Source: Bacillus_AB infantis_C (lineage in GTDB: Bacteria > Bacillota > Bacilli > Bacillales > Cytobacillaceae). From it: a DNA stretch of 64,000 bases. The notes under the pieces were generated by a model. That model saw only the letters and a list, made by a program, of their open reading frames with translations. It had not been told where the DNA came from and searched no databases. Numbering within the stretch: position 1 is the stretch's first letter; each line of letters starts with the position of its first letter. The stretch lies in the NCBI RefSeq assembly GCF_050107595.1, contig NZ_JBNILH010000001.1, forward strand, positions 62,001 to 126,000, written 5' to 3'. Made by a program: the position numbers and the translations under genes. This document shows, piece after piece, positions 35,466 through 44,986 of the stretch.

Positions 35466-38400
35466 TTGAGTTGGATAAAAAAACTATTCCGCGTGTTTAA
35501 TAATGAAGACGAGTATAAAGAAACGGAAGAAGAGCAGCCGTACATAGAACCGGCAAAACCGAAAAAAGACAGAGATGGCCGTGAGATCGAGGCCAGGATT
35601 CTCTACCAGTACCCTAAGGGTCAGTTCAGATTTCCGCTTATCCCTGATGAAGGCTCCCCGGGTAAGGAAAGGAGACCCGGAGAAAAGCCGGAAAGTCCTG
35701 GACAAAATCCGCGGAGTAGCCAAAGGGAGCGGCCGGCGTCAGGAACCTGGAATCATGAGCGGGAAAAGTCCGGCCCGCTGAATGATAATCCTAATCAAGG
35801 AAAAAGAAATAAACGTCAGCCGGAGCAGCAGGAATCTTATTCGGAGCAGCAGGAATATTTTTCGGAGCCATCCAAAAAAAGCAAAAGCGAGGCGCCGATA
35901 GACAACCGCCACCGGCGCCCCTTCAGGCCAACGGAAATTCCTTCACCGATATACGGGTTCGAACGGCCAAAGAAAAAGGATGAATCGGTAGTCTATGAGA
36001 TGAATAGCTTCGGACAGGAGAAAAACGCGCCATTTTTCGATGATATTGATTTCCTGAAGAAAACGGTCCTTGGCGGCGGCCGGGAAGAAGAAAGCAAAAT
36101 TTTGGATCATACGCTGGAGCCAGTGCCTGAAGAGCAGCCGGAAGGCATCACTGACCTGAAGGGAACCATCAGCCCTGATTTACGGGTAGGATACGAAGAA
36201 GCATCTGCCGTGCCAGGCAGGGCGGAAGAAAGTCCTGGTATGATCATGGATAAGGACACATATACCGGCGGCCTTTTCAATCCAGCTGCTGAGAAAGCTT
36301 TTTCTGCAGAATTGCAGGAAGATGAACATATCGTGACAACAGAAGCTGGGCAGGAGCATGTGATGCCTGAAAGTGGGGATTCCTACGCAGATGTGAAAGC
36401 AAACAGGATTGAAGCTGACAGGAGCTTTGAAACCCCGCCGCTGGCTGACGTTGACACAGGGATTGCCAGCAGTAACCCCGAGGTTCCGGACAGCAGCATT
36501 CCAGTGGCCGGCTATAATACTGCCCCGGCTTCCAATTTAGATTTTGAGGCGGATGAAGCGCTGGATGATGATGCCGGTGGACCGCTGGATGATGATGCCG
36601 GTGGACCGCTGGCGGCTGGCAGAAATGATGCATCTCTGCTCGAAGATGCTGAGCTGACTGGAATAGAAACTGAAGAATATAATATTCCATATAACCCAGC
36701 CGGAACAGAGCCGGCTCTGCTTAATTTGGCAGCAGTGCCGGAATCTGCGGACGATCCTGAGGATTCTCTGGATAAGGCTGAAATTGATAAAGGAGCAGAA
36801 GATCTTAAAGAGGTGTCAGCAGAAGAGGCAGAACTGTCCCAGAACCATGAAGAAAAAAATGCTGAGCTCCAAATGGGTTCTGTGAAAGGTGAACAGGGTT
36901 CCCGGGAAACGGGCCTGCATGAAGCAGCATCTGCCCTGCAACTGTATGAGGCTGAGCCGGAAACTGAAGAGGAAAGGGCCGGGGAAACCAGCGGGGACAT
37001 ACCGGCCAAGGCTGAAGAAGAGCCTAAGCCAAAGCCAAGATCGCCCCTGCCATTCAATGTGATTATGCTGAAGCAGGATAGAAGGATTGCAGAGCAAAAG
37101 ATAAAAGAACAAAATGCCGGTGTAAAACAAATGCCTGTCACCCGGGAAAATACAGAAGAAGCAATTGGGAATGAAGCACCTGCAAATACAAATGAACAGG
37201 TATGCCAGGAGGAAAATGTCCGCGCTTCTGATTATAAATATGCTTCACAGTCCAATGAAACTGTGTTAGCGTCAGAACCCGTTCAATCACAGCAGCAGGC
37301 TGAAGAGCCAGATGAACAGTCACAAGCATGGAGCCATCAGAAACCGGACGGATTCCATCTGGATGGCCAGCCGGCGGAACCTGCCCTTTTAGAACAGACA
37401 GGAGAGCCGAAATACAAATCTTATGAATTCCCGGCAAAAAGCCTGCTTGCCCCCCCAGTCATTCCTGAGGACAATGAGGAGTGGCTGCTGGAGCAGGAGG
37501 AATTCCTTAATCTGACACTGAAGAATTTCAATGTCAGGGCAAAGGTTGTTAATGTGACCCAGGGGCCTTCTGTTACCCGATTTGAGGTTCAGCCTGAGCC
37601 CGGCGTGAAAGTGAATAAAATCACGAACCTGACTGATGATATCAAGCTCAGCCTGGCTGCCAGGGATATCCGGATGGAAGCGCCGATCCCGGGCAAGCAT
37701 ACAATCGGAATTGAGGTTCCGAACCAGAAGAGCAGACCGGTATTGATCAGTGAGATCATCAACACTCCTGTGTTCAGGGATGGCGAATCGCCTTTGACGG
37801 CAGTCCTTGGGCTGGACATCTCGGGAAGCCCGATCGTCACTGATCTCAGGAAGATGCCCCATGGACTGATTGCCGGTGCAACCGGATCCGGAAAAAGCGT
37901 CTGCATCAACTCAATTCTTGTCAGCCTTCTATATAAGGCATCGCCGGATGAGCTGAAGCTGCTGCTGATCGATCCGAAAATGGTCGAGCTTGCTCCATAC
38001 AACCAGATACCCCATCTCGTCAGCCCGGTCATTACAGATGTGAAGGCCGCCACTGCAGCACTGAAATGGGCGGTGGAAGAGATGGAGCGCCGCTATGAGC
38101 TGTTTGCCCACGCAGGAGTCAGGGATATCAACCGCTTCAATCAGGTGGCTGAACAGCATAAGCGCTATTCTGACAAGCTTCCGTTCATTGTCATTGTCAT
38201 TGATGAGCTTGCCGACCTGATGATGATGTCTCCGGCAGATGTTGAGGAAGCAATCTGCCGGATCGCCCAAAAGGCGAGGGCATGCGGCATTCATTTGATC
38301 ATCGCCACACAAAGGCCGTCTGTTGATGTCATTACCGGCCTGATTAAAGCCAATGTTCCGACAAGGGTGGCGTTTTCAGTATCCTCTCAGGTGGATTCAC

Positions 38401-38843
38401 GCACCATCATTGACATCAGCGGTGCCGAAAAGCTCCTGGGCAGGGGAGATATGCTTTTCCTGGAAAATGGGTCATCAAAGCCGGTCAGGCTTCAGGGAAC
38501 TTATGTGTCCGATGCAGAGATTGATGAAGTCGTCGCCCATGCGAGGAGCCAGCGTAAGCCGGATTATTTATTTGAACAGGAAGAGCTCCTGAAAAAAGCA
38601 CAGGCAACCGAGGAGGAAGATGAGCTTTTCTACGAGGCGTGCGAGTATGTTGTCGATCAGGGCAGCGCATCGACCTCAAGTGTCCAGAGGCGCTTTAAGA
38701 TCGGCTATAACCGTGCTGCAAGGCTGATTGGCATGATGGAGGACTGCGGCTACATTTCTGAGGCAAAAGGAAGCAAGCCGCGTGATGTGCTGATCACGGA
38801 AACAGACCTTGAAGCCATGCAAGACACTAGTACAATGATATAA
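35466..38843 (+). CDS. sftA: DNA translocase SftA
   Basis: A 1125-residue FtsK/SpoIIIE-family motor that moves DNA away from the closing septum. It lacks the N-terminal membrane helices of FtsK and SpoIIIE, as SftA does. Residues ~1-650 are acidic, low-complexity linker, longer than in B. subtilis (about 950 residues in total). The motor follows: Walker A GATGSGKS at 804-811, Walker B IVIVIDELADLMM near 910. The C-terminal gamma winged helix (FYEACEYVVDQG ... YNRAARLIGMMEDCGYI) reads DNA polarity. A 24-bp unit is duplicated at 36561-36608 (repeat LDDDAGGP). TTG 35466 follows AAAGAGTGAT, a weak RBS. Confidence 0.93.
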   Translation: MSWIKKLFRVFNNEDEYKETEEEQPYIEPAKPKKDRDGREIEARILYQYPKGQFRFPLIPDEGSPGKERRPGEKPESPGQNPRSSQRERPASGTWNHEREKSGPLNDNPNQGKRNKRQPEQQESYSEQQEYFSEPSKKSKSEAPIDNRHRRPFRPTEIPSPIYGFERPKKKDESVVYEMNSFGQEKNAPFFDDIDFLKKTVLGGGREEESKILDHTLEPVPEEQPEGITDLKGTISPDLRVGYEEASAVPGRAEESPGMIMDKDTYTGGLFNPAAEKAFSAELQEDEHIVTTEAGQEHVMPESGDSYADVKANRIEADRSFETPPLADVDTGIASSNPEVPDSSIPVAGYNTAPASNLDFEADEALDDDAGGPLDDDAGGPLAAGRNDASLLEDAELTGIETEEYNIPYNPAGTEPALLNLAAVPESADDPEDSLDKAEIDKGAEDLKEVSAEEAELSQNHEEKNAELQMGSVKGEQGSRETGLHEAASALQLYEAEPETEEERAGETSGDIPAKAEEEPKPKPRSPLPFNVIMLKQDRRIAEQKIKEQNAGVKQMPVTRENTEEAIGNEAPANTNEQVCQEENVRASDYKYASQSNETVLASEPVQSQQQAEEPDEQSQAWSHQKPDGFHLDGQPAEPALLEQTGEPKYKSYEFPAKSLLAPPVIPEDNEEWLLEQEEFLNLTLKNFNVRAKVVNVTQGPSVTRFEVQPEPGVKVNKITNLTDDIKLSLAARDIRMEAPIPGKHTIGIEVPNQKSRPVLISEIINTPVFRDGESPLTAVLGLDISGSPIVTDLRKMPHGLIAGATGSGKSVCINSILVSLLYKASPDELKLLLIDPKMVELAPYNQIPHLVSPVITDVKAATAALKWAVEEMERRYELFAHAGVRDINRFNQVAEQHKRYSDKLPFIVIVIDELADLMMMSPADVEEAICRIAQKARACGIHLIIATQRPSVDVITGLIKANVPTRVAFSVSSQVDSRTIIDISGAEKLLGRGDMLFLENGSSKPVRLQGTYVSDAEIDEVVAHARSQRKPDYLFEQEELLKKAQATEEEDELFYEACEYVVDQGSASTSSVQRRFKIGYNRAARLIGMMEDCGYISEAKGSKPRDVLITETDLEAMQDTSTMI

Positions 38844-38923
38844 TACGTGGTATTCTTTACATGCATGTAAAGAATACTAAAAATAACGGTAGTTATAACT
38901 GATTTGGTATGAGGAGCTTTAGG

Positions 38924-40024
38924 ATGAAAGAAATTGAGCTAAAGATTCAAGGCAAGATCAAGCGGCTTACAAATAAGACTTTTAAATTTGATGAAAGAGT
39001 AAGAGACGGCTGGTTTTCAGCTGTCTATTTCTTAAAGACACGGGAAATTGTCAGGAAACATCACAAAGATAATATCGTGACAATGCAATTTTTCCAGAAA
39101 AGCCATGCTGTCCTTTGCGGCACCGATGAAGTGATTGCACTGATCCATACTTTTGCAGAAAATCCGGAGGAGCTGGAGATCTTTTCTTTAAAAGACGGAG
39201 ATAAAATCAGCCCATTCGAAACGGTCATGACGATTACCGGTCCCTATCAGAGCTTCGGCTATCTTGAGGGGATCATTGACGGCATCCTGGCAAGAAGGAC
39301 TTCTGTTGCCACTAATGTGTATAACACGGTCAAGGCGGCAGGAACGTCAGGCAGGCAAAAGCAGGTCATTTTCATGGGTGACCGGGATGACCATTATATC
39401 ACCCAGGCCGGAGACGGCTATGCCGCCCATATAGGCGGGGCGACTGCCCAGGCTACCCATGCCATGAACGAATGGTGGGGCAAGCAGGGGATGGGGACGA
39501 TGCCGCATGCCCTTATCCAGATGTTTGACGGGGATCTGGTGGCAGCAACCAAAGCATATCAGGAGACATACCCTGAGGATGCCCTGATTGCGCTTGTTGA
39601 TTATAATAATGATGCCATAACAGATTCCCTGAAGGTTGCGAGAGAATTCGGCGATGAGCTGAAGGGTGTCCGTGTTGATACCTCCAGGACAATGATCGAC
39701 CAATATTTCCTGAGGAATCAGCATCTTCTCGGGACCTTTGATCCGAGAGGAGTTAATGCAGAACTGATTTTTGCATTGCGGAAAGCGCTGGATGATGAAG
39801 GGTTCAATCATGTTAAAATTGTCGTCAGCGGCGGCTTTAATGAAACAAGAATCCAGGATTTTGAAGAAAACGGTGTGCCTGTCGATACATACGGCATCGG
39901 CAACAGCCTGCTGAAAATCAATATCGGCTTCACAGGAGACAATGTGCTGATCAATGGCAAGCATGCGGCAAAAGCAGGAAGGCGATACAGGCCGAATCCG
40001 CGGCTGGAAAAGGTAGAGCTCTGA
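38924..40024 (+). CDS. Nicotinate phosphoribosyltransferase
   Basis: A 366-residue enzyme that would make nicotinate mononucleotide from nicotinate and PRPP for NAD salvage. It belongs to the shorter NAPRTase branch (about 360 residues) rather than the ~490-residue PncB of B. subtilis. Recognisable stretches are TGPYQSFGYLEGIIDGILARR, GDGYAAHIGGATAQATHAM and VSGGFNETRIQDFEENGVPV with GIGNSLL. ATG 38924 follows GAGGAG at 8 nt. It lies 80 bp after sftA and 39 bp before an unknown gene. Confidence 0.9.
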   Translation: MKEIELKIQGKIKRLTNKTFKFDERVRDGWFSAVYFLKTREIVRKHHKDNIVTMQFFQKSHAVLCGTDEVIALIHTFAENPEELEIFSLKDGDKISPFETVMTITGPYQSFGYLEGIIDGILARRTSVATNVYNTVKAAGTSGRQKQVIFMGDRDDHYITQAGDGYAAHIGGATAQATHAMNEWWGKQGMGTMPHALIQMFDGDLVAATKAYQETYPEDALIALVDYNNDAITDSLKVAREFGDELKGVRVDTSRTMIDQYFLRNQHLLGTFDPRGVNAELIFALRKALDDEGFNHVKIVVSGGFNETRIQDFEENGVPVDTYGIGNSLLKINIGFTGDNVLINGKHAAKAGRRYRPNPRLEKVEL

Positions 40025-40063
40025 TTCATTTTCGGCCCTGTGGAATGGGAGGAGGAGCCGGAT

Positions 40064-40708
40064 ATGGAGAATTCAATAGAAGACTTGGAAGCCTACCGCA
40101 AACAAAAACAGGCCATAGGCGAAGAGAATGCTCTGGCCCTTTACAGGAAAGCACAGAGGGATTCTGCAGTGAATGCCAACATTAGGGAAAAGGTCCGTGC
40201 CCGCCATATTTTCCGGGAAACAGCGGGCCTCCCGGGCGGAATCCCTTTCAGCAGTGAACAGGAAGATGTGTTTGAGGACTGGTTCTTATTCGATTATATA
40301 AGCATCAGGGGCTCCACGATGTTTAACCTTTTCCTCCGCCGGGACTCCGGCCAATTGGCCGAGGCTGATCTCATTCAGGGAGCCCTTTTCCTCAGCTCTG
40401 TCCTCCAGCCTGTAAAGATTGAAAGGGCAGAAGGAGAGAATCTTGCTGCCTTTGACATCCTGAGCGGGGAAAAGCTTCAGCTGAAGGCTGCAGACAGCAT
40501 CAATCTTGAGGAGAGGCGCTCCTATTGGATCAGGTGCATACCGGTTTTCACCCGGAATTTTTGTTTTGGTCCTGCTTTTCCAATGAACAATGCAGACGCC
40601 GTTGTTGAGCGGTACAAAGAATTGATGGCTTCTGGGGAAGGCATGACCTGGAGGGCGTTTTTAAAAAAGTCTGCTCTTGTTTTACTGTTCAGGGAGGGGG
40701 CTATTTGA
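40064..40708 (+). CDS. Hypothetical protein downstream of NAPRTase
   Basis: A 214-residue soluble protein I do not recognise. The N terminus is a charged helix (residues 1-50); the middle (VFEDWFLFDYISIRGSTMFN) is aromatic-rich, and a small beta-rich segment follows (FDILSGEKLQLKAADSINLE). No membrane or export signal. ATG 40064 has GGGAGGAGGAG upstream, so the in-frame start at 40040 is rejected. It is only 39 bp after the NAPRTase gene and likely cotranscribed with it. Confidence 0.75.
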   Translation: MENSIEDLEAYRKQKQAIGEENALALYRKAQRDSAVNANIREKVRARHIFRETAGLPGGIPFSSEQEDVFEDWFLFDYISIRGSTMFNLFLRRDSGQLAEADLIQGALFLSSVLQPVKIERAEGENLAAFDILSGEKLQLKAADSINLEERRSYWIRCIPVFTRNFCFGPAFPMNNADAVVERYKELMASGEGMTWRAFLKKSALVLLFREGAI

Positions 40709-40944
40709 GACCTTCCCTGCTGCTATGTCTGCTAATTTTATCCATATGATGCCGGCCTAAGCCCATGCTAACCGCTTCTTATGGCTGGCTGGGCCAAGTG
40801 CTACATAGTGTTTGTGCTTGAAAGATGATATAATACTTTAATCTGCTTATGCAGGAAACGTTTGTCCGTAATGAAGTTATGAGCAAAATATATTCAGATA
40901 TCATATACTGTGTTACAGATAGACGACAGTTGGAGGTTCTTTAT

Positions 40945-42240
40945 ATGACTATTTACCATTTTGTAGGTATAAAAGGGTCTGGAATGAGCGCCTTGGCTCA
41001 AGTCCTTCATGATATGAATTATCATGTTCAGGGATCTGATGTAGAAAAGCGTTTTTTTACACAGATTTCGCTTGAACAGTCAGGAATAAAGATCCTTCCT
41101 TTCCAAAAGGAAAACATACAGCCTGGAATGACCGTTATAGCAGGCAATGCGTACCCGGATACGCATGAAGAAATCCAGGAAGCCATGAAGCTCGGCCTTC
41201 CGATCGTCCGCTACCACCGCTTCCTTGGAGACTTTATGAAGAAGTTTACCAGTGTAGCTGTTACTGGGGCGCATGGCAAGACCTCCACTACAGGGCTGCT
41301 GGCCCATGTTATGAAGGGAGCAAGACCTACTTCCTTCCTCATTGGGGACGGAACGGGCAGAGGGGATGCCGATGCTGAATATTTCGTTTTTGAAGCCTGC
41401 GAATATAGAAGGCATTTTCTTTCATATTTCCCTGATTATGCAATCATGACGAATATAGATTTTGACCACCCTGATTATTTCGCCAATATTGATGATGTGT
41501 TCTCTGCATTCCAGGAGATGTCATGGCAGGTGAATAAGGGTATTTTTGCATGCGGAGATGATGAGCAGCTGCAAAAGATCCAGGCAAAGGTTCCTGTCCT
41601 GTTCTACGGCTTTGGCGAGGAGAATGACTTCCAGGCCCGCAATGTCGTCAAAAGCACGGAAGGAACAACCTTTGATGTTTTTGTGCGCAACACTTTTTAT
41701 GATACTTTCTCAATCCCTCAGTTCGGCGACCATAATGTACTGAATTCATTGGCCGTTATCGCACTTTGCCATTATGAAGAAATTGGTTCGGAAATCGTCA
41801 AAGATCTCCTGCTGTCATTTGAGGGAGTGAAAAGAAGATTTTCGGAGAAGAAAGTGGCTGGCCAGGTTATCATTGACGACTATGCCCATCACCCGACGGA
41901 GATACGAGCGACGGTTGAGGCAGCCAGGCAGAAATATCCGGAAAAAGAAATAGTGGCTGTATTCCAGCCTCATACCTTTACAAGGACACAGACGTTCCTG
42001 GATGACTTTGCGGAAAGCCTTAATAAAGCTGATAAAGTTTATCTTTGCGATATTTTTGGCTCAGCAAGGGAAAACCATGGAAAGCTGACCATCACAGATC
42101 TTCAGGACAGGATCCCAAGCTCAGAGATCATAAAAGAAGAAGATACAAGTGCGCTGAAACAGCACGAAAACAGTGTCATCCTCTTTATGGGAGCGGGAGA
42201 CATCCAGAAATTCCAGGAAGCCTACGAGGGCACCTTATAA
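40945..42240 (+). CDS. murC: UDP-N-acetylmuramate--L-alanine ligase
   Basis: A 431-residue cytoplasmic Mur ligase that adds L-alanine to UDP-MurNAc, the first peptide step of peptidoglycan synthesis. GIKGSGMSALAQ (residues 8-19) binds the nucleotide sugar, GAHGKTSTT (108-116) is the ATP loop, and DDYAHHPTEIRAT is the Mur ligase signature. Length equals B. subtilis MurC. ATG 40945 has GGAGG at 8 nt; a start 32 codons upstream lacks an RBS. It lies downstream of the sftA cluster as in B. subtilis. Confidence 0.97.
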   Translation: MTIYHFVGIKGSGMSALAQVLHDMNYHVQGSDVEKRFFTQISLEQSGIKILPFQKENIQPGMTVIAGNAYPDTHEEIQEAMKLGLPIVRYHRFLGDFMKKFTSVAVTGAHGKTSTTGLLAHVMKGARPTSFLIGDGTGRGDADAEYFVFEACEYRRHFLSYFPDYAIMTNIDFDHPDYFANIDDVFSAFQEMSWQVNKGIFACGDDEQLQKIQAKVPVLFYGFGEENDFQARNVVKSTEGTTFDVFVRNTFYDTFSIPQFGDHNVLNSLAVIALCHYEEIGSEIVKDLLLSFEGVKRRFSEKKVAGQVIIDDYAHHPTEIRATVEAARQKYPEKEIVAVFQPHTFTRTQTFLDDFAESLNKADKVYLCDIFGSARENHGKLTITDLQDRIPSSEIIKEEDTSALKQHENSVILFMGAGDIQKFQEAYEGTL

Positions 42241-42308
42241 GTTCCGTGCAGGAGCGCTGGGCAGGCTGTCTCACGGCGCTCTCCGGATCCGTCCGGCTGG
42301 CTACATAG

Positions 42309-42340
42309 AAAAAGGATGCAGATTTTGCTGCATCCTTTTT
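42309..42340. terminator. Bidirectional terminator between murC and ampS
   Basis: AAAAAGGATGCAG / CTGCATCCTTTTT perfect hairpin with A and T runs. Confidence 0.9.
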
Positions 42341-42347
42341 GTTTGCT

Positions 42348-43463
42348 CTATTTAAGGTTCTCCGGATTCAATGCTTCGAGTTCCGGGATTACGAATCTTC
42401 CGTCCTTGCGGATCAGAACATCGTCAAAGTAGATTTCCCCTCCGCCATAGTCCGGGCGCTGGATGTTGACCATATCCCAGTGAATATTGGAGGAATTGCC
42501 GTTATAGGCTTCATCATAGCATTGCCCTGGCGTAAAGTGGAAACTTCCATCGATTTTTTCATCAAACAGAATGTCCTGCATCGGATGGAGGATATAAGGG
42601 TTCACGCCGATGGCAAATTCCCCGATATAGCGGGCGCCTTCATCTGTATCAAAGATCTTGTTGATCCTGTCTGTATCATTTGCTGTAGCCTCAACAATCT
42701 TTCCATCCTTAAAGGTGAGTTTGACATTTTCAAAAGTAAATCCGTGATAAGGCGATGGGGTATTATATGTAATAACGCCGTTAACAGAATCTTTCACAGG
42801 AGCCGTATAGACTTCGCCGTCAGGGATATTCATCTGCCCGGAGCATTTAATTGCCGGAATATCCTTAATGGAGAAAGTCAAGTCTGTCCCAGGGCCGGTC
42901 AGCCTTACTTTGTCTGTTTTGTCCATAAGCTCTACAAGGCTGTCCATCGCTTTGTCCATCTTGCCGTAATCCAGATTGCAGACATCAAAATAGAAATCCT
43001 CGAACGCCTCTGTGCTCATTTTCGCAAGCTGTGCCATTGAAGCGTTAGGATATCTCAGTACAACCCATTTTGTTTTTGGCACGCGGATTTCCCTGTGGAC
43101 TTTCTTGCCGATCGTGCTGCCGTGGATTTTCATTTTATCATCCGGCACATCGGCATGTTCATTGATGTTATCTCCGGATCTCAGGCCAATATAAGCATCC
43201 ATCTTGCCCATCACGTTCGCTTCAAAGTCAGCCATCATATTGAACTGCTCATCCTGAGCCCCAAGTAAAAGCGCCCTGTCAACCTGCTGGTCTTTCAGAA
43301 GCACAAATGGATAGCCTCCCGCTGCATATGCTTCTGCAACAAGTGCAGTAACAAGCTCACGCTGGAGACCAAAGTTCTCGATCAAGACCTTCTCGCCTTT
43401 TTGAAGGCGCACTGAATAATTAATCAAATTTTTTGCCAATGTTTGAATCCGGGGATCTTTCAT
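42348..43463 (-). CDS. ampS: M29-family aminopeptidase
   Basis: A 371-residue metalloaminopeptidase of the M29 (thermophilic aminopeptidase T / AmpS) family, about 40 residues shorter than most members. The N terminus DPRIQTLAKNLINYSVRLQKGEKVLIEN is the family opening; metal ligands lie in CSGQMNIPDGEVYTAP, AYNGNSSNIHWDMVNIQ-like stretches near the C terminus and GARYIGEFAIGVN. Start at 43463 follows AAGGAGGAATCAGG. Monocistronic and convergent to murC. Confidence 0.93.
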   Translation of the reverse strand: MKDPRIQTLAKNLINYSVRLQKGEKVLIENFGLQRELVTALVAEAYAAGGYPFVLLKDQQVDRALLLGAQDEQFNMMADFEANVMGKMDAYIGLRSGDNINEHADVPDDKMKIHGSTIGKKVHREIRVPKTKWVVLRYPNASMAQLAKMSTEAFEDFYFDVCNLDYGKMDKAMDSLVELMDKTDKVRLTGPGTDLTFSIKDIPAIKCSGQMNIPDGEVYTAPVKDSVNGVITYNTPSPYHGFTFENVKLTFKDGKIVEATANDTDRINKIFDTDEGARYIGEFAIGVNPYILHPMQDILFDEKIDGSFHFTPGQCYDEAYNGNSSNIHWDMVNIQRPDYGGGEIYFDDVLIRKDGRFVIPELEALNPENLK

Positions 43464-43621
43464 CCTGATTCCTCCTTCATTTCTTCGTACAGCTATTATT
43501 GTACCCGAAAAAGTTTTTTTCTGCTGTAAATGATTGCGCTGAAGGCTATTCACCTGATGGGACTTGCATAAGCTCCATGCTGATGGATATAATGTTTTTC
43601 GTACATAGTCTATCTTAGAAT

Positions 43622-43742
43622 TAAGCTCTGTTAGTGTTCTGTGGGCTCATCGGTGTTTAACTCTGGTTCACACGTCTTTCAGCGGATGGATAAACATCTG
43701 GCTAAATGAGCCATAGATTCAGCAGTAATGTTTAACACAGCC
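43622..43742. repeat. Degenerate MITE-like element
   Basis: A diverged relative of the element at 49180-49363: ends GCTCTGTTAGTG and TTTAACACAGCC form an inverted repeat, and GGGCTCAT, TTCACACG, CTTTCAGC, ATCTGGCTAAA and ATGAGCC occur in the same order. I see no convincing target-site duplication. It lies in the 418-bp gap between ampS and ytxG. Confidence 0.65.
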
Positions 43743-43819
43743 TGAAAATTGAAAAGCAATATGCCGTAAAAAGCAGGAGATTAAAGCCGCATAATGGAAT
43801 TACTTACAAGGACGCCCTT

Positions 43820-43846
43820 GGTTTAGGGTGCTTATCCCCGGGTAAT
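43820..43846 (+). promoter_or_regulatory. Sigma-B promoter of ytxGHJ
   Basis: GGTTTA, a 14-nt spacer and GGGTAAT fit the sigma-B consensus (GTTT / GGGWAW). In B. subtilis the orthologous operon is induced by general stress through sigma-B. Confidence 0.8.
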
Positions 43847-43881
43847 AGAATAAATATATAACAATCATGGAGGTGCTTCTT

Positions 43882-44397
43882 TTGGAAATTATTCTATATT
43901 TGAGCGTGGCTTTAATAGCAGTAGCCTTTTTAGTGCTCGTCATTTTCCTGTCCCGGACATTGAAATCCCTGGCGACTACCTTGGATAGTGTGTCTACTAC
44001 CTTAGATGGACTTGAACAGCAGCTGGACGGTGTAACCCGTGAGACCACTGTTCTGCTTCATAAGACGAATGCCCTTGCAAGCGACATTCAGCAGAAATCG
44101 GAAAGCCTTAATGGGGTTGTCAACGCGGTAAGGGATGTCGGAGATTCTGTTAGGAAGTTCAACGGCACGATTCAGTCTATTTCTTCTTCTGTTAATACGC
44201 AGGTTGAACAAAACAAGGATAAAATCTCCCAGGTGGTGCAATGGAGCAATGTATTCCTTGAGCTGAAAGACAAGTGGAAGCTCCGCAAGCAGCAGTCTTC
44301 TCCGCTTCAAAACCATATTGAAGATATACCGCCCGCAGAGAGAGCAGTAGAAAGAGCGGCTGTGAGAGCCCGGGAAAGAGAAAGAGCAAAATATTAA
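43882..44397 (+). CDS. ytxG: DUF948 general stress protein YtxG
   Basis: A 171-residue protein: one N-terminal transmembrane helix (IILYLSVALIAVAFLVLVIF) followed by a long coiled-coil region with regular heptads (SLATTLDSVSTTLDGLEQQL and on), the DUF948 layout. It is probably anchored in the membrane with a cytoplasmic coil; function unknown. TTG 43882 is 6 nt after GGAGGTG; a start 5 codons earlier would sit on the RBS. First gene of the sigma-B-controlled ytxGHJ operon. Confidence 0.88.
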   Translation: MEIILYLSVALIAVAFLVLVIFLSRTLKSLATTLDSVSTTLDGLEQQLDGVTRETTVLLHKTNALASDIQQKSESLNGVVNAVRDVGDSVRKFNGTIQSISSSVNTQVEQNKDKISQVVQWSNVFLELKDKWKLRKQQSSPLQNHIEDIPPAERAVERAAVRARERERAKY

Positions 44398-44419
44398 TGG
44401 AAGTGTAGGAGGATCCCAC

Positions 44420-44920
44420 ATGGCTTACAATGAAAGAATGAATACGCAGGCAAACGAAACAAGGCAGGAAGACAATATTAATTCCAAGGATTTTCTGATT
44501 GGTGCCCTTGTCGGCGGAATGGTGGGGGCAGCAGCAGCGTTATTCCTGGCTCCCAAGACAGGGAAAGAGCTGAGGACAGACCTGAATGAGCAGGCTGCAG
44601 TGCTGAAGGAAAAAACCGGCCATCTTAAAGAGACGGCTATGACAAAAGGGTCTGAGCTGGCTTCTGCAGCAAAAGAAAAGACCAGCACTCTCACCCAGAG
44701 CGTATCCAAGCAGTCTTCAGGCCTGGTTGAAAAGGTGAAGGGCATGTCAGGAAAGTCCGGCAGCCAATCTGATGATTCCAGCGAAGAAGAGGAGGCGTTC
44801 ACCGAAACAGTGCCTTCCGGCTCGGCTGCAATGCTTTCAGAAGAGGATGGGGAAAGCATACAGCAGAAGCTGGAGGAAACAAAGAACGCTTTTGATGAAA
44901 CAGAAATGAAATACCGATAA
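44420..44920 (+). CDS. ytxH: General stress protein YtxH
   Basis: A 166-residue protein of the YtxH family. The hallmark glycine/alanine helix FLIGALVGGMVGAAAALFLA (residues 25-44) followed by PKTGKELR is clear; then comes a long charged helix rich in Lys, Glu and Ser and an acidic tail. Members are stress-induced and of unknown function. ATG 44420 follows TAGGAGG. It lies 22 bp after ytxG. Confidence 0.9.
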   Translation: MAYNERMNTQANETRQEDNINSKDFLIGALVGGMVGAAAALFLAPKTGKELRTDLNEQAAVLKEKTGHLKETAMTKGSELASAAKEKTSTLTQSVSKQSSGLVEKVKGMSGKSGSQSDDSSEEEEAFTETVPSGSAAMLSEEDGESIQQKLEETKNAFDETEMKYR

Positions 44921-44986
44921 TTAGGAAATCAGGCGGCGGAGTGTTAAAATGACTCTGCCGCATTCTTAATTTCAGGAGGAAATAAG

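Noticed and set aside
36277..37141. Minus-strand frames opposite the sftA linker
   Set aside because: Low-complexity Ser/Pro-rich products are the expected antisense reading of an acidic repetitive linker.
42339..43040. 233-codon plus-strand frame opposite ampS
   Set aside because: Overlaps a conserved M29 peptidase in antisense and starts inside the terminator region.
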